Shown: positions 24,997-33,238 of the stretch, piece by piece
How positions within the stretch are numbered: position 1 is the stretch's first letter
How the letters are laid out: every line of letters begins with the position of its first letter
Assembly (NCBI RefSeq): GCF_037120725.1
Contig: NZ_JBBAXC010000018.1
Location: 33,943 to 97,942, forward strand
Source of the DNA: Bacillus spongiae
Lineage (GTDB): Bacteria > Bacillota > Bacilli > Bacillales > Bacillaceae_K
Direction: 5' to 3'
DNA: 64,000 nt
The notes under the pieces: model-generated
The model's input: the letters and a program-made list of their open reading frames with translations, nothing else
Databases searched by the model: none
What the model was told of the DNA's origin: nothing
Translations under genes and position numbers: made by a program

Positions 24997-25872
24997 ATGA
25001 ACACGAGGTCGATGATTTTTACACTATATGGTGATTATATACGTAACTACGGAAACAAGATTTGGATTGGTAGTTTAATTCGTTTATTAAAGGAGTTTGG
25101 CCATAACGACCAAGCTGTAAGAGCAGCCATTTCAAGAATGAATAAGCAAGGTTGGGTACAAGCCGAGAAGCAGGGGAATAAAAGCTATTATTCATTAACG
25201 GAACGTGGAATAAAGCGGATGGAAGAAGCTGCAAAGCGGATTTTTAAATTAAAGCCTGAAAAGTGGGACGGGGAATGGCGAATCTTCATGTATACAATTC
25301 CGGAAGAAATTAGAAGTATTCGAGATGAGCTTAGAAAGGAACTTATTTGGAGTGGGTTTGGCTCCTTTTCTAATAGCTTTTGGCTATCTCCTAACAATTT
25401 AGAAAAACAAGTGGAAGATCTAATAGAAAAGTACAATATTCAGCCGTATGTTGACTTTTTTGTAGCTGATTACAAGGGACCCCATGCAAATAAAAGCTTA
25501 GTCGAAAAAAGCTGGGATTTAGACGATATTAATACTCGATACGAGGAGTTTATTCACTTTTATAGTGATCAACATATGATGGCTAAACAGAAAATAATGG
25601 ATGGAAATATGACCGATGCAGAATGTTTTGTAGAGAGAACGAAGTTAGTCCATGAATATCGGAAGTTTCTATTTGTCGACCCAGGCCTTCCTCAAGAACT
25701 TCTTCCTGAGAAATGGCTGGGTGGGCAGGCAGCTACATTATTTAGCCAGTATTATAAAGAACTAGCGCTTCCTTCTTCACGCTTTTTCGAAGCTGTGTTT
25801 CGGGAAGGGAATGAAATGGAAGGAAAGGATCAGGCATATAATGTGTTAGATCACCCATTAATATTAGAATGA
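24997..25872 (+). CDS. paaX: PaaX-family transcriptional repressor, 291 aa
   Basis: PaaX repressors control phenylacetate genes and release DNA on binding phenylacetyl-CoA. The N-terminal winged helix is clear: SMIFTLYGDYIRNYGNKIWI, GHNDQAVRAAISRMNKQGWV and NKSYYSLTERG. The middle has the typical WRIFMYTIPEE and ELIWSGFGSFSNSFWLSP. The C-terminal part is HEYRKFLFVDPGLPQELLPE with LPSSRFFEAVF. ATG 24997 is chosen for the AAGGAGA ribosome binding site. It lies alone behind a terminator and carries its own candidate operator. Confidence 0.93.
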   Translation: MNTRSMIFTLYGDYIRNYGNKIWIGSLIRLLKEFGHNDQAVRAAISRMNKQGWVQAEKQGNKSYYSLTERGIKRMEEAAKRIFKLKPEKWDGEWRIFMYTIPEEIRSIRDELRKELIWSGFGSFSNSFWLSPNNLEKQVEDLIEKYNIQPYVDFFVADYKGPHANKSLVEKSWDLDDINTRYEEFIHFYSDQHMMAKQKIMDGNMTDAECFVERTKLVHEYRKFLFVDPGLPQELLPEKWLGGQAATLFSQYYKELALPSSRFFEAVFREGNEMEGKDQAYNVLDHPLILE

Positions 25873-25926
25873 AGAAGAATAAAACGAGTGATTGGTAGTG
25901 TGTTAAGAGAAGATTTATATTTAGGT

Positions 25927-25958
25927 GATGCTTTTCTAATGAGAAAAGCATCATTTTT
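25927..25958 (+). terminator. Rho-independent terminator after paaX
   Basis: GATGCTTTTCT pairs with AGAAAAGCATC around the loop AATG, followed by ATTTTTT. Confidence 0.85.
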
Positions 25959-26056
25959 TCATGTCTAAAAGATTGGTCTGGGAGGGTATTCAAGAACTTC
26001 AATGCTTAAATAAATTTCTGGAATAGTTTATTGGTATGGAGGAGGGAGGGGTCATA

Positions 26057-26239
26057 TTGATAGCTTTCTCTGTGGTTTTGTACGAAGAAAGGCAAAAGAT
26101 ATATGTGCAAGTTTAGGAGAGGGAATCAGTAAGATGCTTTAACGTTCAACCAACGAGCTCTGAAGATATTATCTGAGTTGTTTTGCCATCACCTCATAAC
26201 GGTGTTCCTTCCTTAAAAGGTAGGTTTGTTATTGCCTGA
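26057..26239 (+). pseudogene. Possible gene remnant with two in-frame stops
   Basis: A frame from TTG 26057, behind GGAGGGAGGGG, reads IAFSVVLYEERQKIYVQV, TAG, ERESVRCFNVQPTSSEDII, TGA, VVLPSPHNGVPSLKGRFVIA, TGA. Its length with only two interruptions in otherwise protein-like sequence suggests a decayed gene, but chance is not excluded. No family was recognised. Confidence 0.22.
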
Positions 26240-26284
26240 ATTTTATTAATAGTATAACATTATTTTTACGAGGGGAGGATTTTT

Positions 26285-27232
26285 GTGAATAGATTAATAG
26301 AACTTCTACAAATTGAGCATCCTATTATTCAAGGGGGAATGGGGAATATAAGCTCTAGTCGTTTAGCAGCAGCTGTTTCGAATGCCGGTGGGCTTGGAGC
26401 TATAGGGACAGGTACGTTACCCCCTAATGAAGTTGAGCAAATAATAAAAGAATTAAAATCGTTAACAGAGAAGCCTTTTGCAGTAAATATAGCGATATCT
26501 GTTACACCTTATCTGAAGGAATTACTTTCTTTAATAATGAAATATGAGGTACCTGTCGTCTCTCTATCGGCAGGTAATCCATCGCCAATAATTCCTATTT
26601 TAAAGCAGGCGGGTATAAAAGTGATCTGTGTAGTTGCTTCGACAAAACAAGCTAGAAAAGCGGAAAAGGCTGGAGCGGATATTCTCGTTGCAGAAGGTTA
26701 TGAAGCTGCGGGAATAAATTCTCATCTTGAAACAACCACATTGGCACTTATTCCACAAATAGTGGAAGCAGTTCAAGTCCCTGTTGTGGCCGCCGGTGGA
26801 ATTGGAGATGGAAGAGGGCTGGCGGCGATGCTTTCCTTAGGCGCATGCGGTGTCCAAATGGGAACACGATTTATCGCAACGAAAGAAGCACCCTTCCACG
26901 AACACTACAAAAATAGTATTTTAAATGCTGATGATAATAGTACGGTCATTGTAGGTAGAAGCGTTGGTAGAGTGAGAAGAGTGTTAAAAACACCATACAG
27001 TGAAATGCTTCTTAAAAAAGAAAAAGATGGAGTAACAAGTGATGAGTTCAATAATAAGACGTCAGAGGATTATCATCGAATAGGGGCAGTGGATGGGAAT
27101 TTAGAAGAGGGGTTTATTAACAGTGGGCAAATTGCAGGGCTAATAAATGACCTACCACAGGTCAGTGATTTATTAATAGAGATGGTGAACGACGCAAAAA
27201 CAGAATTGCAAAAGGCTTACAGTTTTTTATGA
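26285..27232 (+). CDS. NAD(P)H-dependent flavin oxidoreductase / nitronate monooxygenase-like, 315 aa
   Basis: This is a TIM-barrel FMN protein of the 2-nitropropane dioxygenase/FabK group. Characteristic parts are HPIIQGGMGNISSSRLAAAV near the N-terminus, ADILVAEGYEAAGINSH (the EGxEAGGH-like region, here with Asn for His) and the phosphate-binding loop VVAAGGIGDGRGLAAMLSLG-VQMGTRF. It begins with GTG 26285. Genes of this type are often near aromatic or acyl-CoA degradation clusters, but a role in the paa pathway cannot be read from the sequence. It carries its own promoter region and no candidate PaaX site. Confidence 0.8.
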   Translation: MNRLIELLQIEHPIIQGGMGNISSSRLAAAVSNAGGLGAIGTGTLPPNEVEQIIKELKSLTEKPFAVNIAISVTPYLKELLSLIMKYEVPVVSLSAGNPSPIIPILKQAGIKVICVVASTKQARKAEKAGADILVAEGYEAAGINSHLETTTLALIPQIVEAVQVPVVAAGGIGDGRGLAAMLSLGACGVQMGTRFIATKEAPFHEHYKNSILNADDNSTVIVGRSVGRVRRVLKTPYSEMLLKKEKDGVTSDEFNNKTSEDYHRIGAVDGNLEEGFINSGQIAGLINDLPQVSDLLIEMVNDAKTELQKAYSFL

Positions 27233-27275
27233 TTCTGCATCGTCATTTAGTAGATAAATAATTTTATGTGTAATG

Positions 27276-27308
27276 GACAGGACAACTTTTTTGGTTCTGT
27301 CTTTTTTA
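27276..27308 (+). terminator. Terminator-like hairpin
   Basis: GACAGGAC pairs with GTTCTGTC (one G-T pair) and is followed by six T residues. It is about 45 bp after the flavin oxidoreductase stop codon. Confidence 0.6.
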
Positions 27309-27536
27309 CTTCATGTTCCTTATTTTCACTAGTCAAGTGACATAGCGGGTGTAAAGAACAAGTCGCTAATCGTAAAATAGTAGGAACAGAATCGAAAAAG
27401 GGAAGTCTACTAGTCAAGTACTTGAAGAAAAACGTAGAAACGTTACTAGTTAAGGCTGTAATGGCCAACATTATATGATTAATGATCTAGAATTTCAAAG
27501 TACGATAACTGTAATTATCGCCTGTTTTTCTACGTA

Positions 27537-27568
27537 CATTGATAAAATAATCATTTATTTTATCAATG
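27537..27568. repeat. Perfect 14-bp inverted repeat
   Basis: CATTGATAAAATAA and TTATTTTATCAATG are exact reverse complements around TCAT. There is no T-run long enough to call it a terminator. It lies about 100 bp before the protease promoter and may be an operator or a structural hairpin. Confidence 0.6.
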
Positions 27569-27662
27569 CAAAGTTAGAAGAGTAATAAAAAAGGTAAATA
27601 TACTATAAAAAAGAAAATTTTACAATAAATATAGATACTTAGTATGGATTTAATAAAAGTAA

Positions 27663-27691
27663 TTGACGGAATATTTACTTTTTTATAAAAT
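27663..27691 (+). promoter_or_regulatory. Sigma-A-type promoter of the M4 protease gene
   Basis: TTGACG (27663-27668) and TAAAAT (27686-27691) are 17 bases apart, about 100 bp before the start codon. Confidence 0.55.
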
Positions 27692-27793
27692 TACTATATT
27701 GATGTATACATATACATTAGTTGCTATTTGTTTGTTTAAATACAACTAATTTCATATGAAAACTAGTAGAATAAAAAATGAAGAGGTGGAAGA

Positions 27794-29455
27794 ATGAAAA
27801 AGAGAAAAAAGATAGTTACCACTGTATTGGCAAGTTCATTGGCGTTAGGTACTTTTGTTGCCCCTTCTGTGAACGATGTACTAGCGAAGTCTAGTAATCA
27901 ATTAGAAAAGGTAAATTGGAATGAAAAGGTGAAAACACCGGAATTTATTTCCGGGAAATTAACAGAACCTTCAGATAAAAATTCAGAAGAAATTTTATTT
28001 GGGTATATTGATAGTAAAAAAGATTTGTTTAAGATTAATGGTTCATCTAAAAATGCGTTTGTCATTAAAGAAAAAAAGAAGGATGATCTTGGTTATACAT
28101 TTCTTCGATTACAACAAGTATATAAAGGAACACCAGTATTTGGGGCTACTCTGACAGCACATATTGATCAAGATGGTGTCTTGACGGCACTTTCAGGTAC
28201 GGCTTTACCTGAGCTTGATAAAAAGAATTCCTTAAAGAAAGAACAAAAAATAACGAAAAAAGAAGCATTGGCGATTGCTGAAGAAAGTCTAGTAGCATCC
28301 CTACCAGATGCACCTGACTTTGAAAAAAAACCACAGGCAGAATTAGTCATCTTCACAGATGGGGAGACTGCTAACTATGCATATGCCATCAATTTTCTTT
28401 ATTTTTCCCCAGAACTAGGTAACGTAGATTATTTTGTAGATGCCGCGTCTGGTGAAGTGATAGCAAAACATAGCAATATTCATACAGCAGGAGATGCTAT
28501 CGGTACTGGTACGGGTGTCTTAGGCGATCAAAAGTCATTAAATACTTACTTTGATGGTTCCTCCTATTCATTAATTGATTATACACGTGGGAACGGAATC
28601 TTTACCTATGATGCAGCAAATAAAATAAATGAAAGAAACTATGTGACTAAATTACCTGGAACACTTTGGTCAGATGCTGATAATCAATTCAATGCAAGCT
28701 ATGATAGTGCTGCAGTTGATGCACATTATTACGCAGGAGTGACTTATGATTATTATAAAGATGTCTTTGGAAGAGACAGCTATGATGACAATAATGCTGA
28801 AATAATATCAACCGTGCATTTCGGAAGAAATTATAATAACGCAGCATGGGTGGGCACTCAAATGATTTATGGAGATGGTGATGGAAGAGAGTTTGTGGCG
28901 CTATCAGGTTCTCTTGACGTAGTAGGTCATGAATTAACACATGCGGTGACCGATTTTAGTGCTAATCTAATCTATCAAAATGAGTCCGGTGCAATCAATG
29001 AATCTATGTCAGATGTATTTGGTACGTTAGTAGAATTCCACGAAGGGATTGACCCCGATTGGGACATGGGAGAAGACATTTATACTCCTGGGGTAGCGAA
29101 TGATGCACTTCGCTCAATGGCAGACCCTGCAAAATATGGAGACCCGGATCATTATGATGATCGATATACAGGTACGCTAGATAATGGTGGTGTGCATATT
29201 AACAGTGGTATTGCTAATAAGGCAGCATATTTAATTAGCGAAGGTGGTACGCACTTTGGAACTACTGTTACAGGTATAGGAAAGGATAAGCTAGGTCAAA
29301 TTTATTATCGTGCATTGACACAATATTTAACGGAATCATCTACGTTTAGCCAGTTGCGTTCTTCATTAATTCAATCAGCTACTGATTTATATGGAGCTAA
29401 TGGTCCAGAAGTAGCGGCAGTATCAGCTTCATTTGATGCGGTTGGTGTTAATTAA
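27794..29455 (+). CDS. Secreted neutral metalloprotease (bacillolysin, M4), 553 aa
   Basis: This is a thermolysin-family zinc endopeptidase exported as a preproprotein. A signal peptide covers about residues 1-32 ([20 protein letters not shown]). An FTP propeptide follows (about 45-110), then a PepSY-like part (150-225). The catalytic domain begins about residue 232 and carries HELTH (His379, Glu380, His383) and Glu403 in [10 protein letters not shown]. The usual [15 protein letters not shown] calcium/active-site region is present. There is no extra C-terminal domain, unlike its paralogue at 56.2 kb. Expression in stationary phase and extracellular protein degradation are the known family role. 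Confidence 0.95.
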   Translation: MKKRKKIVTTVLASSLALGTFVAPSVNDVLAKSSNQLEKVNWNEKVKTPEFISGKLTEPSDKNSEEILFGYIDSKKDLFKINGSSKNAFVIKEKKKDDLGYTFLRLQQVYKGTPVFGATLTAHIDQDGVLTALSGTALPELDKKNSLKKEQKITKKEALAIAEESLVASLPDAPDFEKKPQAELVIFTDGETANYAYAINFLYFSPELGNVDYFVDAASGEVIAKHSNIHTAGDAIGTGTGVLGDQKSLNTYFDGSSYSLIDYTRGNGIFTYDAANKINERNYVTKLPGTLWSDADNQFNASYDSAAVDAHYYAGVTYDYYKDVFGRDSYDDNNAEIISTVHFGRNYNNAAWVGTQMIYGDGDGREFVALSGSLDVVGHELTHAVTDFSANLIYQNESGAINESMSDVFGTLVEFHEGIDPDWDMGEDIYTPGVANDALRSMADPAKYGDPDHYDDRYTGTLDNGGVHINSGIANKAAYLISEGGTHFGTTVTGIGKDKLGQIYYRALTQYLTESSTFSQLRSSLIQSATDLYGANGPEVAAVSASFDAVGVN

Positions 29456-29503
29456 ATAATTTAAATTTGGCTAGATTATAACATTAATGTTTCTTCGGCC
29501 TCT

Positions 29504-29549
29504 GAAAAAAGGTCTCACATTTTCGAATTGAATTTGTGAGACCTTTTTC
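29504..29549. terminator. Strong terminator after M4 protease gene
   Basis: AAAAAAGGTCTCACA pairs with TGTGAGACCTTTTT over a 15-base AT-rich loop. Confidence 0.85.
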
Positions 29550-29665
29550 AGTTATCTCCTATTAATAGGGCTGTCATTTATTTGAATCAAATGAATGATC
29601 GTAACCTTTCTATTAAAATTACTTCTTTAAAAATAGATATATTATTTAAAATTTTCGGAATATTA

Positions 29666-29695
29666 TTGACGTTTAGGAGAAGGGGGTGATACTAT
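29666..29695 (+). promoter_or_regulatory. Candidate promoter of the ABC importer operon
   Basis: TTGACG (29666-29671) and TACTAT (29690-29695) are spaced by 18 bases. The -10 box overlaps the candidate PaaX site. Confidence 0.5.
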
Positions 29696-29710
29696 AACGA
29701 TATCATCACG
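29693..29710 (-). promoter_or_regulatory. Candidate PaaX operator before the ABC importer
   Basis: Read on the minus strand it is CGTGATGATATCGTTATA, which has the same CG-N9-CGTTATA layout as the paaA, paaX and 32.7-kb sites, but in reverse orientation. It overlaps the -10 region. Confidence 0.5.
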
Positions 29711-29782
29711 AGCGAGTTGAAAACATTATATTTAGGTAGTAGTGCTTGACGATTTTTCTATAAAAAGATAGGGGGATGGAAG

Positions 29783-30781
29783 ATGAAAAAGGTATCTATT
29801 ATAGCGACAATGATGTTTGTAACAGCTATGCTCATTTTATCAGGGTGTGGTAGCAGTGAGAGTAACGGAAACGGAAAAGAGGATGAAATGATCGTGATTG
29901 GGGTAACACAGATTGTTGAGCATCCGTCATTAGATGCTGCCTTTGAGGGGTTTAAAGAAGCACTTGAAGAAAACGGTTACAAAGAAGGAGATAATATTGA
30001 GTATGATGTCCAAAACGCACAGAATGATCCAAATAACAATTCGACTATAGCCAAAAAATTTGTTGGTGATAAGGTGGATATGATTTTTGCAAATTCTACG
30101 CCGAGTGCACAAAGTGTCCTTAATGCAACGAAGGATATTCCAATTGTCTTTACGTCAGTAACCGATCCAGTGGGAGCTGAGCTTGTTGCAGCACTTGATC
30201 AACCTGGTGAAAATATAACAGGGACAACGGATACACATCCTGAAGCTATTTCAAAGACAGTATCGTTTATGGTAAATGAAATTGGGGCAAAAAAGATTGG
30301 AGTTGTTTACAATTCTGGTGAACAGAACTCTTCTGTACAAGTGAAAGAAGTGAAAAAAATAGTAGAAGAAAATGGCGGAGAGCTTATTGAGGTTTCAGTT
30401 GCGCAATCAGCCGAGGTGAAGCAAGCGGTGGATTCGCTTGTAGGACGAGTAGATGCTATTTATATGCCGACAGATAATACCGTTGTTTCTGCATTAGACT
30501 CGTTAATAGCAGTTGCTAATGATAAAGATATTCCTTTATTTGCAGGAGAGCTGGATTCAATGAAACGGGGTGCTTTTGCTGCTAGTGGGTTTAATTACAA
30601 GGATTTAGGTTATCAAACAGGTTTAATGGCCGTTGAATTATTAAATGGAGATAAGAAGCCATCCGAACTCGAAGTAGGGTATCCTGAAAGCTTTGAGCTT
30701 GTAGTGAACAAAGAAGCTGCAAAAGAACAAGGAATTGAAATGGATGATTCCTGGGAAGTAGAAGTTTTTGAAGGCGAATAA
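29783..30781 (+). CDS. ABC transporter substrate-binding lipoprotein, 332 aa
   Basis: The protein is a periplasmic-binding-fold lipoprotein of the ABC_sub_bind type (TrpX/YtlA-like). It has a signal peptide ending in LSGCGSS (lipidated Cys22 or close). IVIGVTQIVEHPSLDAAFEG is the first strand and helix, and DMIFANSTPSAQSVLNAT, IPIVFTSVTDPVGAELV and MPTDNTVVSALDSLI line the ligand cleft. Members of this family bind aromatic amino acids or related compounds. It heads an operon with permease and ATPase genes. The PaaX-like site before it suggests a phenylalanine- or phenylacetate-related ligand. Confidence 0.9.
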   Translation: MKKVSIIATMMFVTAMLILSGCGSSESNGNGKEDEMIVIGVTQIVEHPSLDAAFEGFKEALEENGYKEGDNIEYDVQNAQNDPNNNSTIAKKFVGDKVDMIFANSTPSAQSVLNATKDIPIVFTSVTDPVGAELVAALDQPGENITGTTDTHPEAISKTVSFMVNEIGAKKIGVVYNSGEQNSSVQVKEVKKIVEENGGELIEVSVAQSAEVKQAVDSLVGRVDAIYMPTDNTVVSALDSLIAVANDKDIPLFAGELDSMKRGAFAASGFNYKDLGYQTGLMAVELLNGDKKPSELEVGYPESFELVVNKEAAKEQGIEMDDSWEVEVFEGE

Positions 30782-30797
30782 GAGAGGATGATTCTTA

Positions 30798-31820
30798 GTG
30801 TTTACAGCGGTATTTGGTTCCTTCGAATCAGGGATTATTTATGCCATTATGGCGTTAGGGGTATATTTAACGTTTCGAGTACTTGATTTTCCAGATTTAA
30901 CTGTAGATGGTAGTTTTGTGACGGGGGCAGCAGTCGCTGCTACCCTCATCATAAATGGGAATGATCCATTTTTTGCTACAGTGGTGGCAATTGTGGCTGG
31001 TTTTATTGCAGGCTGTTTGACCGGTATTCTGCATACTTATGGAAAAATTAATCCTCTACTATCTGGTATTTTAATGATGATTGCTCTTTATTCTATTAAT
31101 CTAAGAATTATGGATACACCAAATATTCCTTTATTTAGTCAAGAAACCGCCTTTACGAATGTGGCGGGAATTACGGAGAAGCTTGGGATTGACGGAGCAT
31201 TGAATAAGATGCTAACGTTTTTTGGATTAGGAAATGAAGATTTACCACAAACATGGGCCATTATATTACTAATGATAATCGTTACGTTTTTCATTAAATT
31301 TGTGACGGATCGTTTCTTGCAAACGGAAGTAGGGCTGGCGTTAAGGGCTACGGGAGATAATCAACGTATGATACGCAGTCTTTCTGCTAACACAAATGTT
31401 TTAATTATTTTAGGGCTTGGAATCTCTAATAGTATGGTTGCACTTTCCGGTGCATTGATTGCTCAATATAATGGCTTCGCTGATGTGGGAATGGGAATTG
31501 GGATGATCATTATCGGATTAGCATCGGTTATTATAGGTGAAGCATTATTCGGAACGAAAACGATTGTTAGAACGACATTTGCTGTCGTATTTGGAGCGAT
31601 CATTTACCGATTAGTGGTTAGTTTTGCATTACGAGTTGAATTTCTGGAAGCAGGGGATTTGAAAATTATAACAGCAACGATTGTGATTATTGCTTTGATT
31701 ATGCCAAAAGTAATCGAAGCCTTCAAAGAAAGAAAACGAAAAGCAGAAAGGCAGCAACATTTTCTCAATAAACAGGTGGTAGATAAGAAAGAGGGTGAGA
31801 ATGGTGTTACACTTAAATAA
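30798..31820 (+). CDS. ABC transporter permease, 340 aa
   Basis: This is a branched-chain-amino-acid-type permease (BPD_transp_2) with about eight to nine hydrophobic segments. It starts SFESGIIYAIMALGVYLTFR with LDFPDLTVDGSF, the typical first loop of TrpY-like permeases. It has the coupling-helix region LRATGDNQRMIRSLSANTN. The C-terminal ~25 residues are highly charged (FKERKRKAERQQHFL). It begins with GTG 30798, 16 bp after the binding-protein gene, and overlaps the ATPase gene. Confidence 0.9.
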   Translation: MFTAVFGSFESGIIYAIMALGVYLTFRVLDFPDLTVDGSFVTGAAVAATLIINGNDPFFATVVAIVAGFIAGCLTGILHTYGKINPLLSGILMMIALYSINLRIMDTPNIPLFSQETAFTNVAGITEKLGIDGALNKMLTFFGLGNEDLPQTWAIILLMIIVTFFIKFVTDRFLQTEVGLALRATGDNQRMIRSLSANTNVLIILGLGISNSMVALSGALIAQYNGFADVGMGIGMIIIGLASVIIGEALFGTKTIVRTTFAVVFGAIIYRLVVSFALRVEFLEAGDLKIITATIVIIALIMPKVIEAFKERKRKAERQQHFLNKQVVDKKEGENGVTLK

Positions 31821-32598
31821 TATTTTTAAAGTTTTTAATGAGGGGACACCTGATGAAAAAATAGCCCTTAACCATGTTGACTTAAAGCTTGAGCCAGGCG
31901 ACTTTGTCACGGTGATCGGAAGTAACGGAGCAGGGAAATCGACATTGATGAATATGATATCAGGGGTGCTGACGCCTGATATCGGAAGCGTATATATTGA
32001 TCAGGAAGAGGTAACGAGGTTATCTGAATATAAACGAGCGAAGTTAATCGGACGAGTCTTTCAAGACCCGATGGCTGGAACAGCACCATCTATGACAATA
32101 GAAGAAAACTTAGCGATGGCCTATTCTCGAAATAAAATGAGAACGTTGAGGAAAGGTGTTACGAAAAAGAGGAGAGTATTTTTTAAAGAAGTGTTAGAAA
32201 ACTTGCATTTAGGGCTAGAGGATCGCTTAAATGCAAAGGTTGGTATGCTCTCAGGTGGCGAGCGTCAGGCACTATCACTTTTAATGGCGACGTTTACTGA
32301 ACCTTCTATTCTGTTGCTCGATGAACATACGGCGGCACTTGATCCATCAAGAGCCGAGCTCATAACGAATTTGACAAAGGAAATTGTTGAAAAGTATGGG
32401 CTAACAACATTGATGGTGACGCATAATATGCAGCAGGCAATCGATTTAGGGAACCGCTTAATTATGATGGATAAGGGACAAATTATTTTACAAGTGGATG
32501 AAAAGGAGAAGGAGCACTTAACAGTGGAAGGCTTACTTCAAGAATTTCAACGTATTCGTGGAAATAAGCTTGCAAGTGACCGTGCGATTTTATCGTAA
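31801..32598 (+). CDS. ABC transporter ATP-binding protein, 265 aa
   Basis: Walker A GSNGAGKST, signature LSGGERQAL, Walker B ILLLDEHTAAL and the switch histidine MVTHNMQQA are all present. DEHTAALDP rather than DEPTSALDP is typical of the TrpZ-type ATPases that partner ABC_sub_bind proteins. ATG 31801 overlaps the permease by 20 bp behind GAGGGTGAG. It energises the importer from the inner face of the membrane. A terminator follows directly. Confidence 0.92.
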   Translation: MVLHLNNIFKVFNEGTPDEKIALNHVDLKLEPGDFVTVIGSNGAGKSTLMNMISGVLTPDIGSVYIDQEEVTRLSEYKRAKLIGRVFQDPMAGTAPSMTIEENLAMAYSRNKMRTLRKGVTKKRRVFFKEVLENLHLGLEDRLNAKVGMLSGGERQALSLLMATFTEPSILLLDEHTAALDPSRAELITNLTKEIVEKYGLTTLMVTHNMQQAIDLGNRLIMMDKGQIILQVDEKEKEHLTVEGLLQEFQRIRGNKLASDRAILS

Positions 32599-32607
32599 GG
32601 GCGAAAA

Positions 32608-32629
32608 GAGGGCTAACAGCCCTTTTTTT
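32608..32629 (+). terminator. Terminator of the ABC importer operon
   Basis: AGGGCT-AAC-AGCCCT is followed by TTTTTTT. Confidence 0.85.
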
Positions 32630-32691
32630 GTTGTGGTAAAAAATTATTGCTCAATTGACTATAAAGTAATAGTTCTAATTTTTATAATTTA

Positions 32692-32721
32692 TTGACTATT
32701 TTCTTAACAAAATGTTATTAT
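32692..32721 (+). promoter_or_regulatory. Sigma-A-type promoter of the phenylalanine catabolic operon
   Basis: TTGACT (32692-32697) and TATTAT (32716-32721) are spaced by 18 bases. The candidate PaaX site begins two bases downstream, covering the expected transcription start. Confidence 0.55.
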
Positions 32722-32722
32722 A

Positions 32723-32741
32723 TCGTTAAATAAACGTTATA
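32723..32741 (+). promoter_or_regulatory. Candidate PaaX operator before the thioesterase/phenylalanine dehydrogenase operon
   Basis: CGTTAAATAAACGTTATA has CG at 32724 and CGTTATA at 32735. The following bases (TAAA, three variable bases, ATGTAGTTTT) match the paaA promoter region almost exactly, so the two promoters share a common ancestor or regulator. Confidence 0.6.
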
Positions 32742-32779
32742 TAAAATCATGTAGTTTTACGGACTAAAGGGGGAAAGCG

Positions 32780-33175
32780 ATGAAGTCAGGGTTAGAGGTA
32801 GGCGACACGATGTTAATCAAAGTTCGAGTTACCCGTGAGATGTTTGCCCAGTTTGAGGGAAACATTGTTCACCCCGTCTATTCGACAGTCTCAATGGTTT
32901 ACCATATGGAATGGGTTTCACGCCAAATGATTCTTCCTTATTTAGAGGAAGATGAAGAAGGAATGGGAGCCGCTGTATCCATGGAACATATAGCTCCATG
33001 TATTGAGGGATCCATTATCGAAATTAAAGCAACAGCAGAGGAAGTATCGAATAATAAGGTCTTAACGAAAGTAGAGACGAAAAATTCAACAGGTTTAATT
33101 GGCACTGGAAAGGTCAAGCAGGTGATTTTGAAAAAAGAGAAAATAAGCCGTTTAATTAGCTCTACAACTGTGTAA
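32780..33175 (+). CDS. FlK-like hot-dog thioesterase, 131 aa
   Basis: The protein is a single hot-dog domain of the fluoroacetyl-CoA thioesterase (FlK) type: HPVYSTVSMVYHMEWVSRQM, GMGAAVSMEHIAPCIEGSII and GLIGTGKVKQVILKKEK. Residues Thr36, Glu44 and His70 fall at the spacing of the FlK triad Thr42-Glu50-His76. It most likely hydrolyses an acyl-CoA or holds one. As first gene of the phenylalanine operon, with no PaaI homologue in the window, it may relieve trapped or toxic aryl-CoA intermediates. That role is inferred. Confidence 0.8.
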   Translation: MKSGLEVGDTMLIKVRVTREMFAQFEGNIVHPVYSTVSMVYHMEWVSRQMILPYLEEDEEGMGAAVSMEHIAPCIEGSIIEIKATAEEVSNNKVLTKVETKNSTGLIGTGKVKQVILKKEKISRLISSTTV

Positions 33176-33199
33176 AAGCTATTTTTTTTAACGAAAAAA

Positions 33200-33213
33200 T
33201 GAAAGCGTCATCA
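33200..33213 (+). promoter_or_regulatory. Candidate CcpA cre site before phenylalanine dehydrogenase
   Basis: TGAAAGCGTCATCA differs from the cre consensus TGWAANCGNTNWCA at one position. It lies in the 63-bp gap between the thioesterase and dehydrogenase genes. Confidence 0.45.
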
Positions 33214-33238
33214 TAAGGTCATTTAAAGGGGGAGCAAA

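Larger units (their letters stand above)
25873..26284. other. Intergenic region after paaX
   Basis: It contains the paaX terminator (25927-25958), a possible decayed gene (26057-26239) and the GAGGGGAGG ribosome binding site of the following gene. No candidate PaaX operator is present here. Confidence 0.5.
27233..27793. other. Intergenic region between flavin enzyme and M4 protease
   Basis: No gene is seen. A terminator-like hairpin lies at 27276-27308 (GACAGGAC and GTTCTGTC followed by TTTTTT). A perfect 14-bp inverted repeat lies at 27537-27568 and a sigma-A-type promoter at 27663-27691. Confidence 0.6.
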
